Below, piece after piece: positions 26,500 through 35,288 of a stretch of 64,000 nucleotides of DNA. Every line of letters begins with the position of its first letter. Within the stretch, counting starts at the first letter, position 1. The stretch lies in the NCBI GenBank assembly GCA_965237995.1, contig CBDEGO010000006.1:434001-498000 (forward strand), written 5' to 3'. A program made the position numbers and the translations under genes. This DNA is from JAAELZ01 sp965237995. Lineage in GTDB: Bacteria; Pseudomonadota; Gammaproteobacteria; Arenicellales; Poriferihabitantaceae. The notes beneath the pieces were generated by a model. It searched no databases and was not told where the DNA came from. It saw only the letters and a list, made by a program, of their open reading frames with translations.

Positions 26500-27654
26500 T
26501 TAGGCTAAGTGGTTCACCAAGGTAAAATGGTCTGCGATAGAGTCAACCGTTGTCATCCAACGCCCGACCAATGCGGGTTTATCTGGTGCGGCGGTCACTC
26601 CGGCGTCAATTTCACCCGCTAACACCGCCTCTACCGCGAGGCTTAAAGGGATAGAAACCAATCGAGCCATCGCCGAACCTTGCTCGTTGCCAAAGGCATC
26701 TAACAAATAACTTTGGTGCCAAACCGCCTTGCCCGCAGATTCGGCTTTTAACTCAACGGTTAAGACCACGCGGTCAGCTTCGCCTTGTTCAAAGGCATTG
26801 TTTTCCCACAACTCATTACTTAGTTCGGCTAAACGTTTGTTGCCCGCTTCACCCTCAAGGGTTTCGACTTCTTTAAAAATATTGTCCCATGCATTTGCCC
26901 AGCCTTTCAAGCGTAACGTTCCGCGCACAAATTGCTGCACGTTCCAATCATTGCCAAAATGGTATTGCGCCATAAAAGGCCGCGAATCACGATTGGGGTA
27001 GACCTCAAACGTTTGTGCGCCCCAAGGCATCGGTACGGTGTAATCGTCTACGGCATCCCACGGGCGGCTTACGTGAAAGTCCTCACCATTGCGCACACTC
27101 ACCGAAGGTGACATCAAGGCCTTCAATACCCCCAGCGGCGACCAGCTGAATTTATAGCAAAAGTCATTAGGCGCTTTGCTGAGCCCGCCGCAATAGCTGT
27201 AAAAAGAATGCGCATTATTGTTATTAAACACTTCCGAGTTCATGTATTCAGCCATCAGTGCGTGCGCCATGCTGTGATCAATGCCGGGGTCTAGGCCCAC
27301 TTCGTTGACGACGCATAAGTTCTGTTTTTTGGCCTCAGTATCTAAATCCCGCATTGGGTCAGAAATATAAGAACTAGAGACAAAATGCGCGCCCTTTTGC
27401 AAACAAATTTCAGCTAACGGTACATGAAAATCACCCGGTAACATCGAAACAACTATATCGCCAGCTTTTGTGTTGGCAGTAATCGCATCTAAAGAAAATT
27501 CGTTGGCTTGGTATTGGCCATCTAAGCCATCAAGTGCTTCCGCTATTTTTGATACAGTGCGGTTATAAACGATAACAGCGTGTTTATTGGTAATCAGCCG
27601 GCGTAAACCCGGTATGGCGGAAAGGCCGGTTCCGGCCCAATGGATGGTTGGCAT
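26500..27654 (-). CDS. Saccharopine dehydrogenase-like protein
   Basis: 384-residue protein of the saccharopine dehydrogenase family. A Rossmann start (HWAGTGLSAIPGLRRL), VSMLPGDFHVPLAEICLQKGAHFVSSSY split over strands, and NEVGLDPGIDHSMAHAL are characteristic. Family members form or cleave secondary amines between amino acids and oxo-acids (saccharopine, carboxynorspermidine). The usual GxGxxG is GTGLSA. Co-transcribed with the FAD oxidase downstream; a GntR gene lies 89 bases upstream on the same strand. Confidence 0.85.
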   Translation of the reverse strand: MPTIHWAGTGLSAIPGLRRLITNKHAVIVYNRTVSKIAEALDGLDGQYQANEFSLDAITANTKAGDIVVSMLPGDFHVPLAEICLQKGAHFVSSSYISDPMRDLDTEAKKQNLCVVNEVGLDPGIDHSMAHALMAEYMNSEVFNNNNAHSFYSYCGGLSKAPNDFCYKFSWSPLGVLKALMSPSVSVRNGEDFHVSRPWDAVDDYTVPMPWGAQTFEVYPNRDSRPFMAQYHFGNDWNVQQFVRGTLRLKGWANAWDNIFKEVETLEGEAGNKRLAELSNELWENNAFEQGEADRVVLTVELKAESAGKAVWHQSYLLDAFGNEQGSAMARLVSIPLSLAVEAVLAGEIDAGVTAAPDKPALVGRWMTTVDSIADHFTLVNHLA

Positions 27655-27743
27655 AGTGCTATTGAGTTGATGGCGAATGAGTCAGTTCGCTCGAGGGTTA
27701 TTAGCAATGGATCTCAACCGGAGACTAAGCTTTAGTAAAGCGT

Positions 27744-28475
27744 CTACTCCAGTTCTGCGTTAGAAAAAATTTGCCCTAAGTCTACTTGGGGTTTGTCATC
27801 TGTCAAGACAAGGCTATTTTCAATGTCTCGAAGGTGTGCGTCCATTATTATTCTAGCTTGTTTAACGTCGCCGTTTGCTATGATATCTAATAAATGCTCA
27901 TGTTCTTGTGGCGAACAAGCATTGTGATTAGGCTGTTCGTACAAGGCGATGATGAGTGAGGTTTGCGGCACTAAGGTTTTTATAAATCGGGTGAGCGTGG
28001 TATTTTGTGAAATCTGCGCAAGCCGGATATGAAAGTCACCCGAAAACCGAATTCCTCTACCGCGTTGTGCTGGTTGGCAAAGCAGTTGCTCTTCTTCCAC
28101 TAATTTTCTTAGGCTTGAAAGCGCTTCTCCAGTCATTTGCTCGACGGCTTCGCGCACGACTTCTCGTTCGATGGTTCTTCTTGCTGCAAACACCTCTCTT
28201 GCCTGTTTGACCGTGGGTTTTGCTATGCGCGCTCCGCGATTGAGTTGAATATCCACAATGCCATCACTAGATAGCCTCAGTAATGCACGGCGCACTACTG
28301 TTCGGCTAACGTTAAAAATATTGGCTAAATTGGCCTCCGAAAGTTTAGTACCGGGCAGTAGCCGTCGGCCTAAAATCGCCTCGAAAATCTGTTCATAGAT
28401 TTTTTGATCTTTAGCGCTTTGAGTTACATAAGCAATCTGTGCTTGGGCGTCAGTATTTGCCTGAGTGGGTTTCAT
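27744..28475 (-). CDS. GntR family regulator, FadR/FCD subgroup
   Basis: 243-residue regulator. Residues about 25-90 form the winged helix (GTKLSEANLANIFNVSRTVV, then RALLRLSSDGIVDIQ); the remainder is an all-helical FCD domain with metal-ligand-like residues (DFHIRLAQIS, HEHLLD). It is divergent from the NCS2 permease gene, and three TGTRTACA repeats in the gap are likely operators. It may also control the saccharopine-dehydrogenase-like/FAD-oxidase pair downstream. Confidence 0.9.
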   Translation of the reverse strand: MKPTQANTDAQAQIAYVTQSAKDQKIYEQIFEAILGRRLLPGTKLSEANLANIFNVSRTVVRRALLRLSSDGIVDIQLNRGARIAKPTVKQAREVFAARRTIEREVVREAVEQMTGEALSSLRKLVEEEQLLCQPAQRGRGIRFSGDFHIRLAQISQNTTLTRFIKTLVPQTSLIIALYEQPNHNACSPQEHEHLLDIIANGDVKQARIIMDAHLRDIENSLVLTDDKPQVDLGQIFSNAELE

Positions 28476-28547
28476 TACCTATTTTTACCGTGTGTTAGGA
28501 ATTGAGGGCGTGGAGTAAAGCCTCTTGAGCTATAGCATCACAAAGAA

Positions 28548-28595
28548 TGTATACAAAAAATAATCTGATTGTATACATTATTGAAACTGTGTACA
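28548..28595. promoter_or_regulatory. Three TGTRTACA repeats, candidate GntR operators
   Basis: TGTATACA at 28548-28555 and 28570-28577 and TGTGTACA at 28588-28595 lie in the 228-base gap between the divergent GntR and NCS2 permease genes. FCD-type GntR dimers bind short palindromes of this kind. Centre distances are 22 and 18 bases, about two helical turns each. Confidence 0.6.
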
Positions 28596-28703
28596 TTCTA
28601 TCATGCATAATAATAAAAAGAGTTACAGCAGTGTTAGCTTGGTGCTAGCTCAGTAAATAATAATAGTTTCATAACGAATTACTTAATCAAGATCGAGGAT
28701 AAC

Positions 28704-30110
28704 ATGTCACAACAAAATTCATCTATAGGGACGCCTGAACAGCTGCGCGACCCAAATTACACTCCACCGATGGCAATGGCTGTGCCGCTCGGCATTCAAC
28801 ACGTGCTGGCGATGTTTGTTAGTAACGTAACACCTGCGATAATAATAGCAGGCGCGGCGGGTTTTGGCTTTGGTTCTAATTCGCCCGATTTTTTCAATTT
28901 AGTCTACATGATCCAAATGTCGATGCTGTTTGCGGGTATCGCCACTCTGTTTCAAACCATTGGTTTTGGCCCTGTGGGTGCAAGGCTACCCATCGTACAA
29001 GGCACCAGTTTTGCGTTTATCCCAATTATGATTCCGCTGGTCGCGGGTAAAGGTGTTGATGCGATGTCCGTTGTGATGGGCGGTGTATTAGCAGGTGGCA
29101 TATTTCATGCTTGCTTAGCACCGTTTGTGGGCAAGCTTCGCTTTGCCTTGCCTCCACTGGTCACTGGCTTAGTGGTCACTATGATAGGTCTGGCATTGGT
29201 AAAGGTAGGCATTCAGTATGCTGCCGGCGGGGTGCCTGCAATTGGCAAGCCTGAGTATGGTAGCCTGCTCAATTGGAGTGTAGCGCTCATTGTCATCATC
29301 ACTACCTTAGGCTTTAAATTCTTCGCCAAAGGCGTGTTGTCCACTGCGGCTGTGTTGATAGGATTAATCGTAGGCTATATTGTGGCCTATTTTCTAGGCA
29401 TGGTTAGTTTTGGCAATGTCGGTAAAGCGGCTTCATTTTCATTACCTAACCCGTTGCACTTCGGGCTCGACTTCACGGTTGCGGCTGTGTTGGGTTTTTG
29501 TTTAATGGCCTTTATTTCTGCCATTGAGACTGTCGGTGACGTTAGCGGCATAACCAAAGGGGGCGCGGGCCGTGAAGCCACTGACGATGAGGTTAAAGGG
29601 GCCACTTTTGCTGATGGTATTGGTTCTGCTATTTCTGGCTTATTCGGTGCATTGCCAAACACTTCTTTTTCGCAAAACGTGGGTTTGATCGCTATGACTG
29701 GGGTAATGAGTCGTACGGTAGTCACTATTGGCGCGGTGTTTCTTATTATTTGTGGATTGATTCCAAAAATCGGTGCGGTGATATCAACCATTCCTATTGA
29801 AGTGCTAGGTGGTGGCGTGATTGTGATGTTCGGTATGGTCGCTTCAGCTGGTGTTTCAATGCTATCTGATGTCGAGTGGAATCGCCGAAACATGGTGATT
29901 TTTGCTATCGCCTTGTCAATAGGGTTGGGCTTACAGTTAGAGCCAGGCGCGCTACAACATCTTCCTTCTACTGCCAAAGTGTTGATGACGTCGGGTTTAC
30001 TGCCTGCTGCGTTTATCGCCATCATCCTTAACTTGTTATTGCCTGAAGAGTTGGCAGCTGAGCAGACTACTTATATGTCTGGTGGTATGGCAGGCGACGA
30101 TAACGACTAA
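28704..30110 (+). CDS. NCS2 family nucleobase:cation symporter
   Basis: 468-residue membrane protein of the uracil/xanthine permease (NCS2) family with about fourteen hydrophobic segments. Family blocks include GIQHVLAMFVSNVTPAIII, QGTSFAFIPIMIP, AFISAIETVGDVSGITK and PNTSFSQNVGLIAMTGVMSR. It imports a purine, pyrimidine or related ring with a proton or sodium. No purine-catabolic gene is adjacent, so substrate is open. AGGA lies before ATG 28704. A terminator follows. Confidence 0.92.
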   Translation: MSQQNSSIGTPEQLRDPNYTPPMAMAVPLGIQHVLAMFVSNVTPAIIIAGAAGFGFGSNSPDFFNLVYMIQMSMLFAGIATLFQTIGFGPVGARLPIVQGTSFAFIPIMIPLVAGKGVDAMSVVMGGVLAGGIFHACLAPFVGKLRFALPPLVTGLVVTMIGLALVKVGIQYAAGGVPAIGKPEYGSLLNWSVALIVIITTLGFKFFAKGVLSTAAVLIGLIVGYIVAYFLGMVSFGNVGKAASFSLPNPLHFGLDFTVAAVLGFCLMAFISAIETVGDVSGITKGGAGREATDDEVKGATFADGIGSAISGLFGALPNTSFSQNVGLIAMTGVMSRTVVTIGAVFLIICGLIPKIGAVISTIPIEVLGGGVIVMFGMVASAGVSMLSDVEWNRRNMVIFAIALSIGLGLQLEPGALQHLPSTAKVLMTSGLLPAAFIAIILNLLLPEELAAEQTTYMSGGMAGDDND

Positions 30111-30134
30111 TTTTGTGCCTGATTCTTTAAAGTT

Positions 30135-30172
30135 GGCTGTTCTTCATTGCCGAATAACAGCCATTCTTTTTC
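30135..30172 (+). terminator. Rho-independent terminator of the NCS2 permease gene
   Basis: GGCTGTT (30135-30141) pairs with AACAGCC (30156-30162), followed by ATTCTTTTTC. It starts 25 bases after the permease stop codon. Confidence 0.75.
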
Positions 30173-30187
30173 ACTATATCTAATTAA

Positions 30188-30894
30188 GGGGCTGTCCTAG
30201 ATAACTAACCTATTTCTGTTTTAACCCATTGTTTCAATTGTACTAATTGATCTTTTGGGTCACTGTTGTTAAATCGCCATTCACACTCCTTCAAAAAGAA
30301 GTGAAAATGCTTATTTGGAACACCATTAAACTTGCGTAAATGACGCTTCGCTTGGTTCCAAAAATTCTCTATCCCATTGATGTGATTTTGTTTATCTGCA
30401 AACAACACACTATGATTTATACGATAGTGCTTAAACTCACTCACATCAAGCGCATTATAACCACGCCAGCAATCAGTATATACGATGCTGTCAGGCTTTA
30501 CCTTTTGCCTAATTATCGGCATCAAAGTTTGTGTCTTGGCATCAGGTATCATTGCTGCATATACCTTGCCATTGCGTTTAAGTAAGCCAAATACAGGCAC
30601 TTTACCTGCAGCTCCACGCCCTCGTTTACCTTTGCGTCTGCCACCAAAATAACTTTCATCTACTTCAATTTCACCAGCGAGCAAGCCAATGTTGTCTGTT
30701 TGCTCAAATATTAACTGCCGTAGACGATGAAAATAATAACTTGCTGTAGACTTATTTACGCCGACTAATGAGGCTGCGGTTCTTGCAGTTGTACCCGCTA
30801 CAAATAGCTCAATTAGTCTGTTTTGTTTATACTTGCTTAATCGACTCTTTCGCATCTAACCATACTAGATAATTTTAATTATCTAGGACAGCCC
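30188..30894 (-). mobile_element. IS1595-family insertion sequence
   Basis: About 707 bp with terminal inverted repeats GGGGCTGTCCTAGATAA (30188-30204) and TTATCTAGGACAGCCCC (30878-30894), enclosing one transposase gene. Flanking 8-mers are CTAATTAA on the left and CTAATTTA on the right, an almost perfect target duplication of the size expected for IS1595. Inserted between the convergent permease and GMC oxidoreductase genes. Confidence 0.88.
30205..30855 (-). CDS. IS1595 family transposase
   Basis: 216-residue DDE-type transposase (ISXO2-like domain). A short N-terminal helix-turn-helix (TARTAASLVGVNKSTASYY) precedes the catalytic core: first Asp in IEVDESYFGG, second in YTDCWRGY, and the third position in HINGIENFWNQAKRHL. 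The frame is intact, so the element may be active. Apart from the C-terminal WVKTEIG tail there is nothing unusual. Confidence 0.92.
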   Translation of the reverse strand: MRKSRLSKYKQNRLIELFVAGTTARTAASLVGVNKSTASYYFHRLRQLIFEQTDNIGLLAGEIEVDESYFGGRRKGKRGRGAAGKVPVFGLLKRNGKVYAAMIPDAKTQTLMPIIRQKVKPDSIVYTDCWRGYNALDVSEFKHYRINHSVLFADKQNHINGIENFWNQAKRHLRKFNGVPNKHFHFFLKECEWRFNNSDPKDQLVQLKQWVKTEIG

Positions 30895-30904
30895 CCTAAT
30901 TAAT

Positions 30905-30950
30905 TTAGGAGCTGTCCTAGATAATTTTAATTATCTAGGACAGCTCCTAA
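30905..30950. repeat. 46-bp palindrome made of IS1595-like ends
   Basis: Arms of 22 bp, TTAGGAGCTGTCCTAGATAA and on, with a two-base centre. The sequence is nearly the same as the right end of the adjacent insertion sequence fused to its mirror image, with GGAGC in place of GGGGC. It could be a minimal inverted-repeat element mobilised by the same transposase. As RNA it would fold into a strong hairpin at the end of the minus-strand GMC oxidoreductase gene. Confidence 0.85.
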
Positions 30951-30972
30951 TAATATTGTTGCGCCGCCGCGT

Positions 30973-32577
30973 TTACTCTTCGTTTGCAATGCTTTGCTTA
31001 ATCATATCGGCGGCTTTTTCAGCGATCATAATAGTCGGTGCGTTGGTATTGCCGGAGATAATTTCGGGCATGATAGAGGCATCAACCACGCGCAAGTTTT
31101 CTACGCCGTGCACGCGTAATTGATCATCTACAACCGCCCATTTATCGGTTCCCATTTTGCAAGTACCCGCAGGGTGGTAAATGGTCTGGCTGTACTTCTG
31201 CGCCGCATCAAGCAGTTGTTCATCAGTTTGATATTGTCGCCCGGGCACAAACTCATCGACCACTTCATTCGCTAGCGAAGGCGCCTGTGCAATCGCGCGG
31301 GCGACTTTAATGGAGTCAATGGCGGTTTGTTGGTCGCCTTTTGTGGATAAGTAATTCGGTGTGATTTTGGGGTATTGCAGCGGGTCGTTTGATTCAATTT
31401 CTACGTGGCCGCGGCTTTCAGGGCGTAGGTTGCAAACCGACGAAGTAAAAGCTGAAAAGGGGTGGACACCTTCTCCGGGCTTGTCTGCACTGAGTGGCTG
31501 CATATGAAACTGAATATCGGGGCGGCTAACATGTTCGTTAGAGCGCGTGAACACGGTGACTTGGCTGGCGGCGAGAGTGAGCGGGCCGGTTAGTGTGGTG
31601 AAATATTGCAGGCCCACTTTAACGCGTTTATAGAGTTTGTTGAGTTCATCGTTAAGGGTGCTTAGCCGCGTTTTAAACACCAAGCGAATTTGTAAATGAT
31701 CTTGTAGGTTTTGGCCAACTCCATTTAACGCATGAACAAGTGGTACGTTTTTGTCTGCAAGTAACTTTGGGTTGCCAACTCCCGATAATTGCAATAATTG
31801 TGGAGAGCCAATCGCACCGGCGCTGAGCACGACCTCAGCGTTCGCCTTTGTATGATGTATTTCTCCCTTATGGATAAACTCCACCCCCGTGGCCCGTTTG
31901 TCATCAAATAATACTTTGGTGGTTTGTGCTTTGGTGATAACGCTTAGGTTTGAACGCTTGCGTATAGGGCGTAGAAAAGCCTTGGCGGTGCTACAGCGAA
32001 ACCCTTTACTGGCTGTTTGCTGGAAATAACCCACGCCTTCTTGTGTTTCGCCGTTGTAGTCTGCATTTTCGGGTATGCCCGTTTCTATCGCGGCGGCGAT
32101 GAATGCGTCTGCGATGGGGCGGCGTAAACGTAAATCAGAGACTTTCAACGGGCCGCCTACGCCATGATATTTGTCAGCGCCGCGTTCTTGGTCTTCCGAT
32201 TTTTTAAAGTAGGGCAACACCTCTTCGTACGACCAACCTTTATTGCCTAATTCAGCCCATCGATCGTAATCTTCTCGCTGACCGCGTACATACAGTAAGC
32301 CATTTAAAGAGCTAGAACCACCCAACACCTTGCCGCGCGGCCATTGTAAGCTGCGGTTGTTAATACCTGAGTCGGGCGCGGTTTTATAGCACCAGTCCAA
32401 GTTTGGGTCGTGCATGGTTTTAAAATAACCCACGGGGATATGAATCCACGGATTCCAATCCTTAGGACCCGCTTCTAGCAGTAAAACGGTATGGTTTGGA
32501 TTTTCTGATAAACGGTTAGCCAGTACGCAGCCCGCAGAGCCTGCGCCAACTATTATATAGTCGTATGAGTTAAGCAT
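30973..32577 (-). CDS. GMC family oxidoreductase (choline-dehydrogenase-like)
   Basis: 534-residue FAD enzyme of the glucose-methanol-choline family. FAD binding at VGAGSAGCVLANRLSE, the GMC signature GGSSSLNGLLYVRGQ, and the C-terminal catalytic HPAGTCKMG and SGNTNAPTIMIAE are all present. It oxidises an alcohol group. It is the last gene of the sugar/polyol operon led by the TRAP binding protein at 38992, 25 bases after the zinc dehydrogenase gene. Confidence 0.93.
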   Translation of the reverse strand: MLNSYDYIIVGAGSAGCVLANRLSENPNHTVLLLEAGPKDWNPWIHIPVGYFKTMHDPNLDWCYKTAPDSGINNRSLQWPRGKVLGGSSSLNGLLYVRGQREDYDRWAELGNKGWSYEEVLPYFKKSEDQERGADKYHGVGGPLKVSDLRLRRPIADAFIAAAIETGIPENADYNGETQEGVGYFQQTASKGFRCSTAKAFLRPIRKRSNLSVITKAQTTKVLFDDKRATGVEFIHKGEIHHTKANAEVVLSAGAIGSPQLLQLSGVGNPKLLADKNVPLVHALNGVGQNLQDHLQIRLVFKTRLSTLNDELNKLYKRVKVGLQYFTTLTGPLTLAASQVTVFTRSNEHVSRPDIQFHMQPLSADKPGEGVHPFSAFTSSVCNLRPESRGHVEIESNDPLQYPKITPNYLSTKGDQQTAIDSIKVARAIAQAPSLANEVVDEFVPGRQYQTDEQLLDAAQKYSQTIYHPAGTCKMGTDKWAVVDDQLRVHGVENLRVVDASIMPEIISGNTNAPTIMIAEKAADMIKQSIANEE

Positions 32578-32602
32578 TATGGGCGCACACTAAACCTGCG
32601 GT

Positions 32603-33595
32603 TTAGATAGAGAGAATCACCTTCGGCGCCGCACAGTTACCGGCTAATAGCTCTGCAAAAGCATCGCTGCCTTCCGACAGAGGTTGCGCATGCACCCAGC
32701 CCAAGCTGCCTAAAGCGCCGCTATAGAGCTTTTCCAAGGTTTTTTTGATATCAACCGGCGAATAGGTATAGCAGCCGATGAAAGTGATTTCTTGTAGCGT
32801 GATATAACGAATGTCTAGTGTGCCCGCATTATCCATTAAGCCGATATGTACAACGATACCGCCTGGTTTAATACTTTTAATCGAGGCATTGCGCGTATGT
32901 TCACCCCCAACGGCGTCAAATACTAGATCGTAGTGGTCTTCGCTTGCTGGCTTGCTAATGGGGTCAAACACGGCGATATCAGTATGTTCTTCGATGGTTG
33001 CACGGCGCAACGCATTGGTTTCCGCAATTTGAACGTCAACCACCCCTTTATCTGCAAGAATCAGCGCGGTTAATAAGCCGACTGAGCCACCGCCAATAAC
33101 CAATGCGCGGCTTTCGCTAATTGGTCGACTTAGGCTTTTTTCTGCAAGCAACACCGCGTGTAAACCCGTTGCCCCTGGCTCGGTTAGCGCCGCTTGATTG
33201 GCTGGCATATCTTCCGGCACTTCAAACAAATTGCGCGATGGCATAGCGATGCGCTCGGCAAATGCGCCGGGCTTATACATGCCGATTAAATCACGTTGTG
33301 AACACAGGTTTTGTCGACCACCTAGGCAGTTTTCACAGCTACCGCAGGTCATCAACGGGTTCAATACAACGCGCTTGCCTTTAAGTGGACCTTCAATCAC
33401 TCGCCCAACTGCTTCATGTCCGAGAATAAGCGGCGGTACGCGACGTGCATCGTGGCCAAGGTATGCGTGCATATCTGAACCACAAATACCGACTGCTTCA
33501 ATTTCAACTAAGTTTTCATCGCTAGTGGCAAGAACGGGTTCAGGCTCTTCACGGTAGGTCATTTCTTCGTTTGCGGTGTATACCAGTGCTTTCAT
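32603..33595 (-). CDS. Zinc-dependent alcohol dehydrogenase (MDR family, sorbitol/idonate type)
   Basis: 330-residue medium-chain dehydrogenase. Catalytic zinc ligands are C38 in GICGSD and the His/Glu of LGHEAVG; the structural zinc site is CGSCENCLGGRQNLC. NAD binding uses VIGGGSVGLLTA. Overall pattern is closest to polyol dehydrogenases (L-idonate, sorbitol, threonine). With the SDR 14 bases upstream it probably makes a two-step oxidation or epimerisation of a sugar acid or polyol. Confidence 0.88.
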   Translation of the reverse strand: MKALVYTANEEMTYREEPEPVLATSDENLVEIEAVGICGSDMHAYLGHDARRVPPLILGHEAVGRVIEGPLKGKRVVLNPLMTCGSCENCLGGRQNLCSQRDLIGMYKPGAFAERIAMPSRNLFEVPEDMPANQAALTEPGATGLHAVLLAEKSLSRPISESRALVIGGGSVGLLTALILADKGVVDVQIAETNALRRATIEEHTDIAVFDPISKPASEDHYDLVFDAVGGEHTRNASIKSIKPGGIVVHIGLMDNAGTLDIRYITLQEITFIGCYTYSPVDIKKTLEKLYSGALGSLGWVHAQPLSEGSDAFAELLAGNCAAPKVILSI

Positions 33596-33609
33596 TGTAT
33601 TAATCTCTA

Positions 33610-34374
33610 TTATTTAGCGGTGAATCCGCCATCGACATATAAGGTTTGGCCTGTGACGTAGTCAGAAGCAGATGATGAAAAAAATAAGGTTGGCCCACGT
33701 AAGTCTTCAAGCTCTCCATTACGACCAATAGCAGTTTGCGCCGCTAATTGGGCGAGCTTATCATCGTCGCCATAGACCGGAGAAGTCAGTTCGGTAGGGA
33801 AAAACCCTGGGGCAATGGCATTACAAGTGATGCCGTCTTGTGACCAAGCCTCGGTCATGGCTCGGGTTAACTGACATACGCCTCCTTTGGAGGCGCCGTA
33901 AGGCACGCTATTTGCAAATGCGCGGCTTGATTGCAATGAGGCGATATTAATCACTTTGCCCCATTGACGCTTTTTCATGTCGTTTACCAATGCACGAGTG
34001 AAAAAAAAGGGCGTTGCTAGGTTTAGGTTCAGTGTTTGATCCCAGCTTTCTATACTGATTTCATCTACAGATTCTCGTAAGTTGACACCGGCAGCATTGA
34101 TAACGCCATCGACGATACCGGCTTGTTGAATGCATTGATCGGCGACATCTTCTAAAATGCTACGATTGCTTAAATCCGCCGATAGTGCGTAAAATTGACT
34201 TCCTGATGATGTTAATTCTTTACTGAGTTTTTCTAGGCGATTAGCGCGCCTAGCAATGCCAATGACGGCTGCGCCCGCATCAGCGAGAAAGCGCACCATT
34301 GCTTGACCGATGCCAGAGCTAGCACCAGTGACGACAAACACACGGCCTGAAAGGTCGAAAAGGGTAGTAGACAT
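33610..34374 (-). CDS. SDR family oxidoreductase (gluconate 5-dehydrogenase-like)
   Basis: 254-residue classical short-chain dehydrogenase. Cofactor motif TGASSGIGQ near residue 17, NAAG around 90, catalytic Ser in INIASLQSS and Tyr-x3-Lys in VPYGASKGG. Length and motifs match gluconate 5-dehydrogenases and similar sugar-acid enzymes. Starts the downstream half of the operon after a 176-base gap that holds no clear terminator. Confidence 0.88.
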   Translation of the reverse strand: MSTTLFDLSGRVFVVTGASSGIGQAMVRFLADAGAAVIGIARRANRLEKLSKELTSSGSQFYALSADLSNRSILEDVADQCIQQAGIVDGVINAAGVNLRESVDEISIESWDQTLNLNLATPFFFTRALVNDMKKRQWGKVINIASLQSSRAFANSVPYGASKGGVCQLTRAMTEAWSQDGITCNAIAPGFFPTELTSPVYGDDDKLAQLAAQTAIGRNGELEDLRGPTLFFSSSASDYVTGQTLYVDGGFTAK

Positions 34375-34550
34375 ACAACTAAATATTAGGTCTTAATTAG
34401 GGTTAGTGATAGTCGAACTTACGACTCCGATCATAAAAGTATTTGTGCAATTATTTCTAGCTTAAAACGACTGGTCGATCATTAACAACAGTTCTGTGAA
34501 ATAGTAAAAAATAAGCTATTTCACAACATTCTAAATTCATTCCACTCAAT

Positions 34551-35285
34551 CTACGACAGTGCGCTGCTGTAGTGGTATTTTTCGGTCAGAACCAGCGTTT
34601 GTCTGTATTCAACCGGTATATCTTCCAAGTCAAAGGCTAAGCGCTTTACGCACAATAAAGCGGTGTTTTCTGCTACTTCTAGAATGCTCGCTTGTTCCGT
34701 GTCTGCATTAATAGCAATAACCTTGTCTTCGGTTCGCTTAATAATGACACCAAAGCTTTGCTCGTATAACTCATAAATATTATTTAATATTTCTTCTTTC
34801 TTAAGGTCAATCACCGCATTAAATCTAAGCGCACAAATAGCCATGGCTTCTATAATTATTGGCTCGTCTTTAATGTATCTAACGCGCCGAATAAAAATAA
34901 CGTTTGACCCGCCCAGCAGTTTAAGCGCGTCAAGCTCTTCATCATTCGCTGGCCTGAGCTCTACCGACAATACATTGGTCACCGGTAAGCGGCGTTTACC
35001 CACATTGGGTATGATATTGAAAAAATGAAATAGCTTTAAATTTGAATTGTGGCTAGCAACATAAGTACCCTTGCCCTGTCTTCTCAGCAGAAGTTGGTTA
35101 TCTACCAAAGAGTCGATCGCCTTGCGAACAGTGCCTTGGCTTACTTCATATTCTATCGATAAAGCTGTTTCACCGGGTATTTTGTCGCCTGGTTGCCATT
35201 CTCCGTGGTGAATTCGCGCCACAATGAAGGCTCTAATTTGCACATAGAGCGGGGTATCATCAAAAATGGTCTGGCCAGAACTCAA
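34551..35285 (-). CDS. GntR family regulator with UTRA domain (HutC type)
   Basis: 244-residue regulator. Residues 8-75 are the winged helix (GDKIPGETALSIEYEVSQGT, VRKAIDSLVDNQLLLRR) and residues about 95-235 the UTRA ligand-binding domain. It lies 3 bases after the fused TRAP permease gene, within the operon it presumably regulates; the 18-bp palindrome at 39213-39230 upstream of the first gene is a candidate operator. Confidence 0.9.
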   Translation of the reverse strand: MSSGQTIFDDTPLYVQIRAFIVARIHHGEWQPGDKIPGETALSIEYEVSQGTVRKAIDSLVDNQLLLRRQGKGTYVASHNSNLKLFHFFNIIPNVGKRRLPVTNVLSVELRPANDEELDALKLLGGSNVIFIRRVRYIKDEPIIIEAMAICALRFNAVIDLKKEEILNNIYELYEQSFGVIIKRTEDKVIAINADTEQASILEVAENTALLCVKRLAFDLEDIPVEYRQTLVLTEKYHYSSALS

Positions 35286-35288
35286 TAT

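Noticed and set aside
29387..30025. Long minus-strand open frame of 212 codons opposite the NCS2 permease gene
   Set aside because: Mirror of the hydrophobic permease codons; Pro/Ile/Thr-rich without domain features or a start signal.
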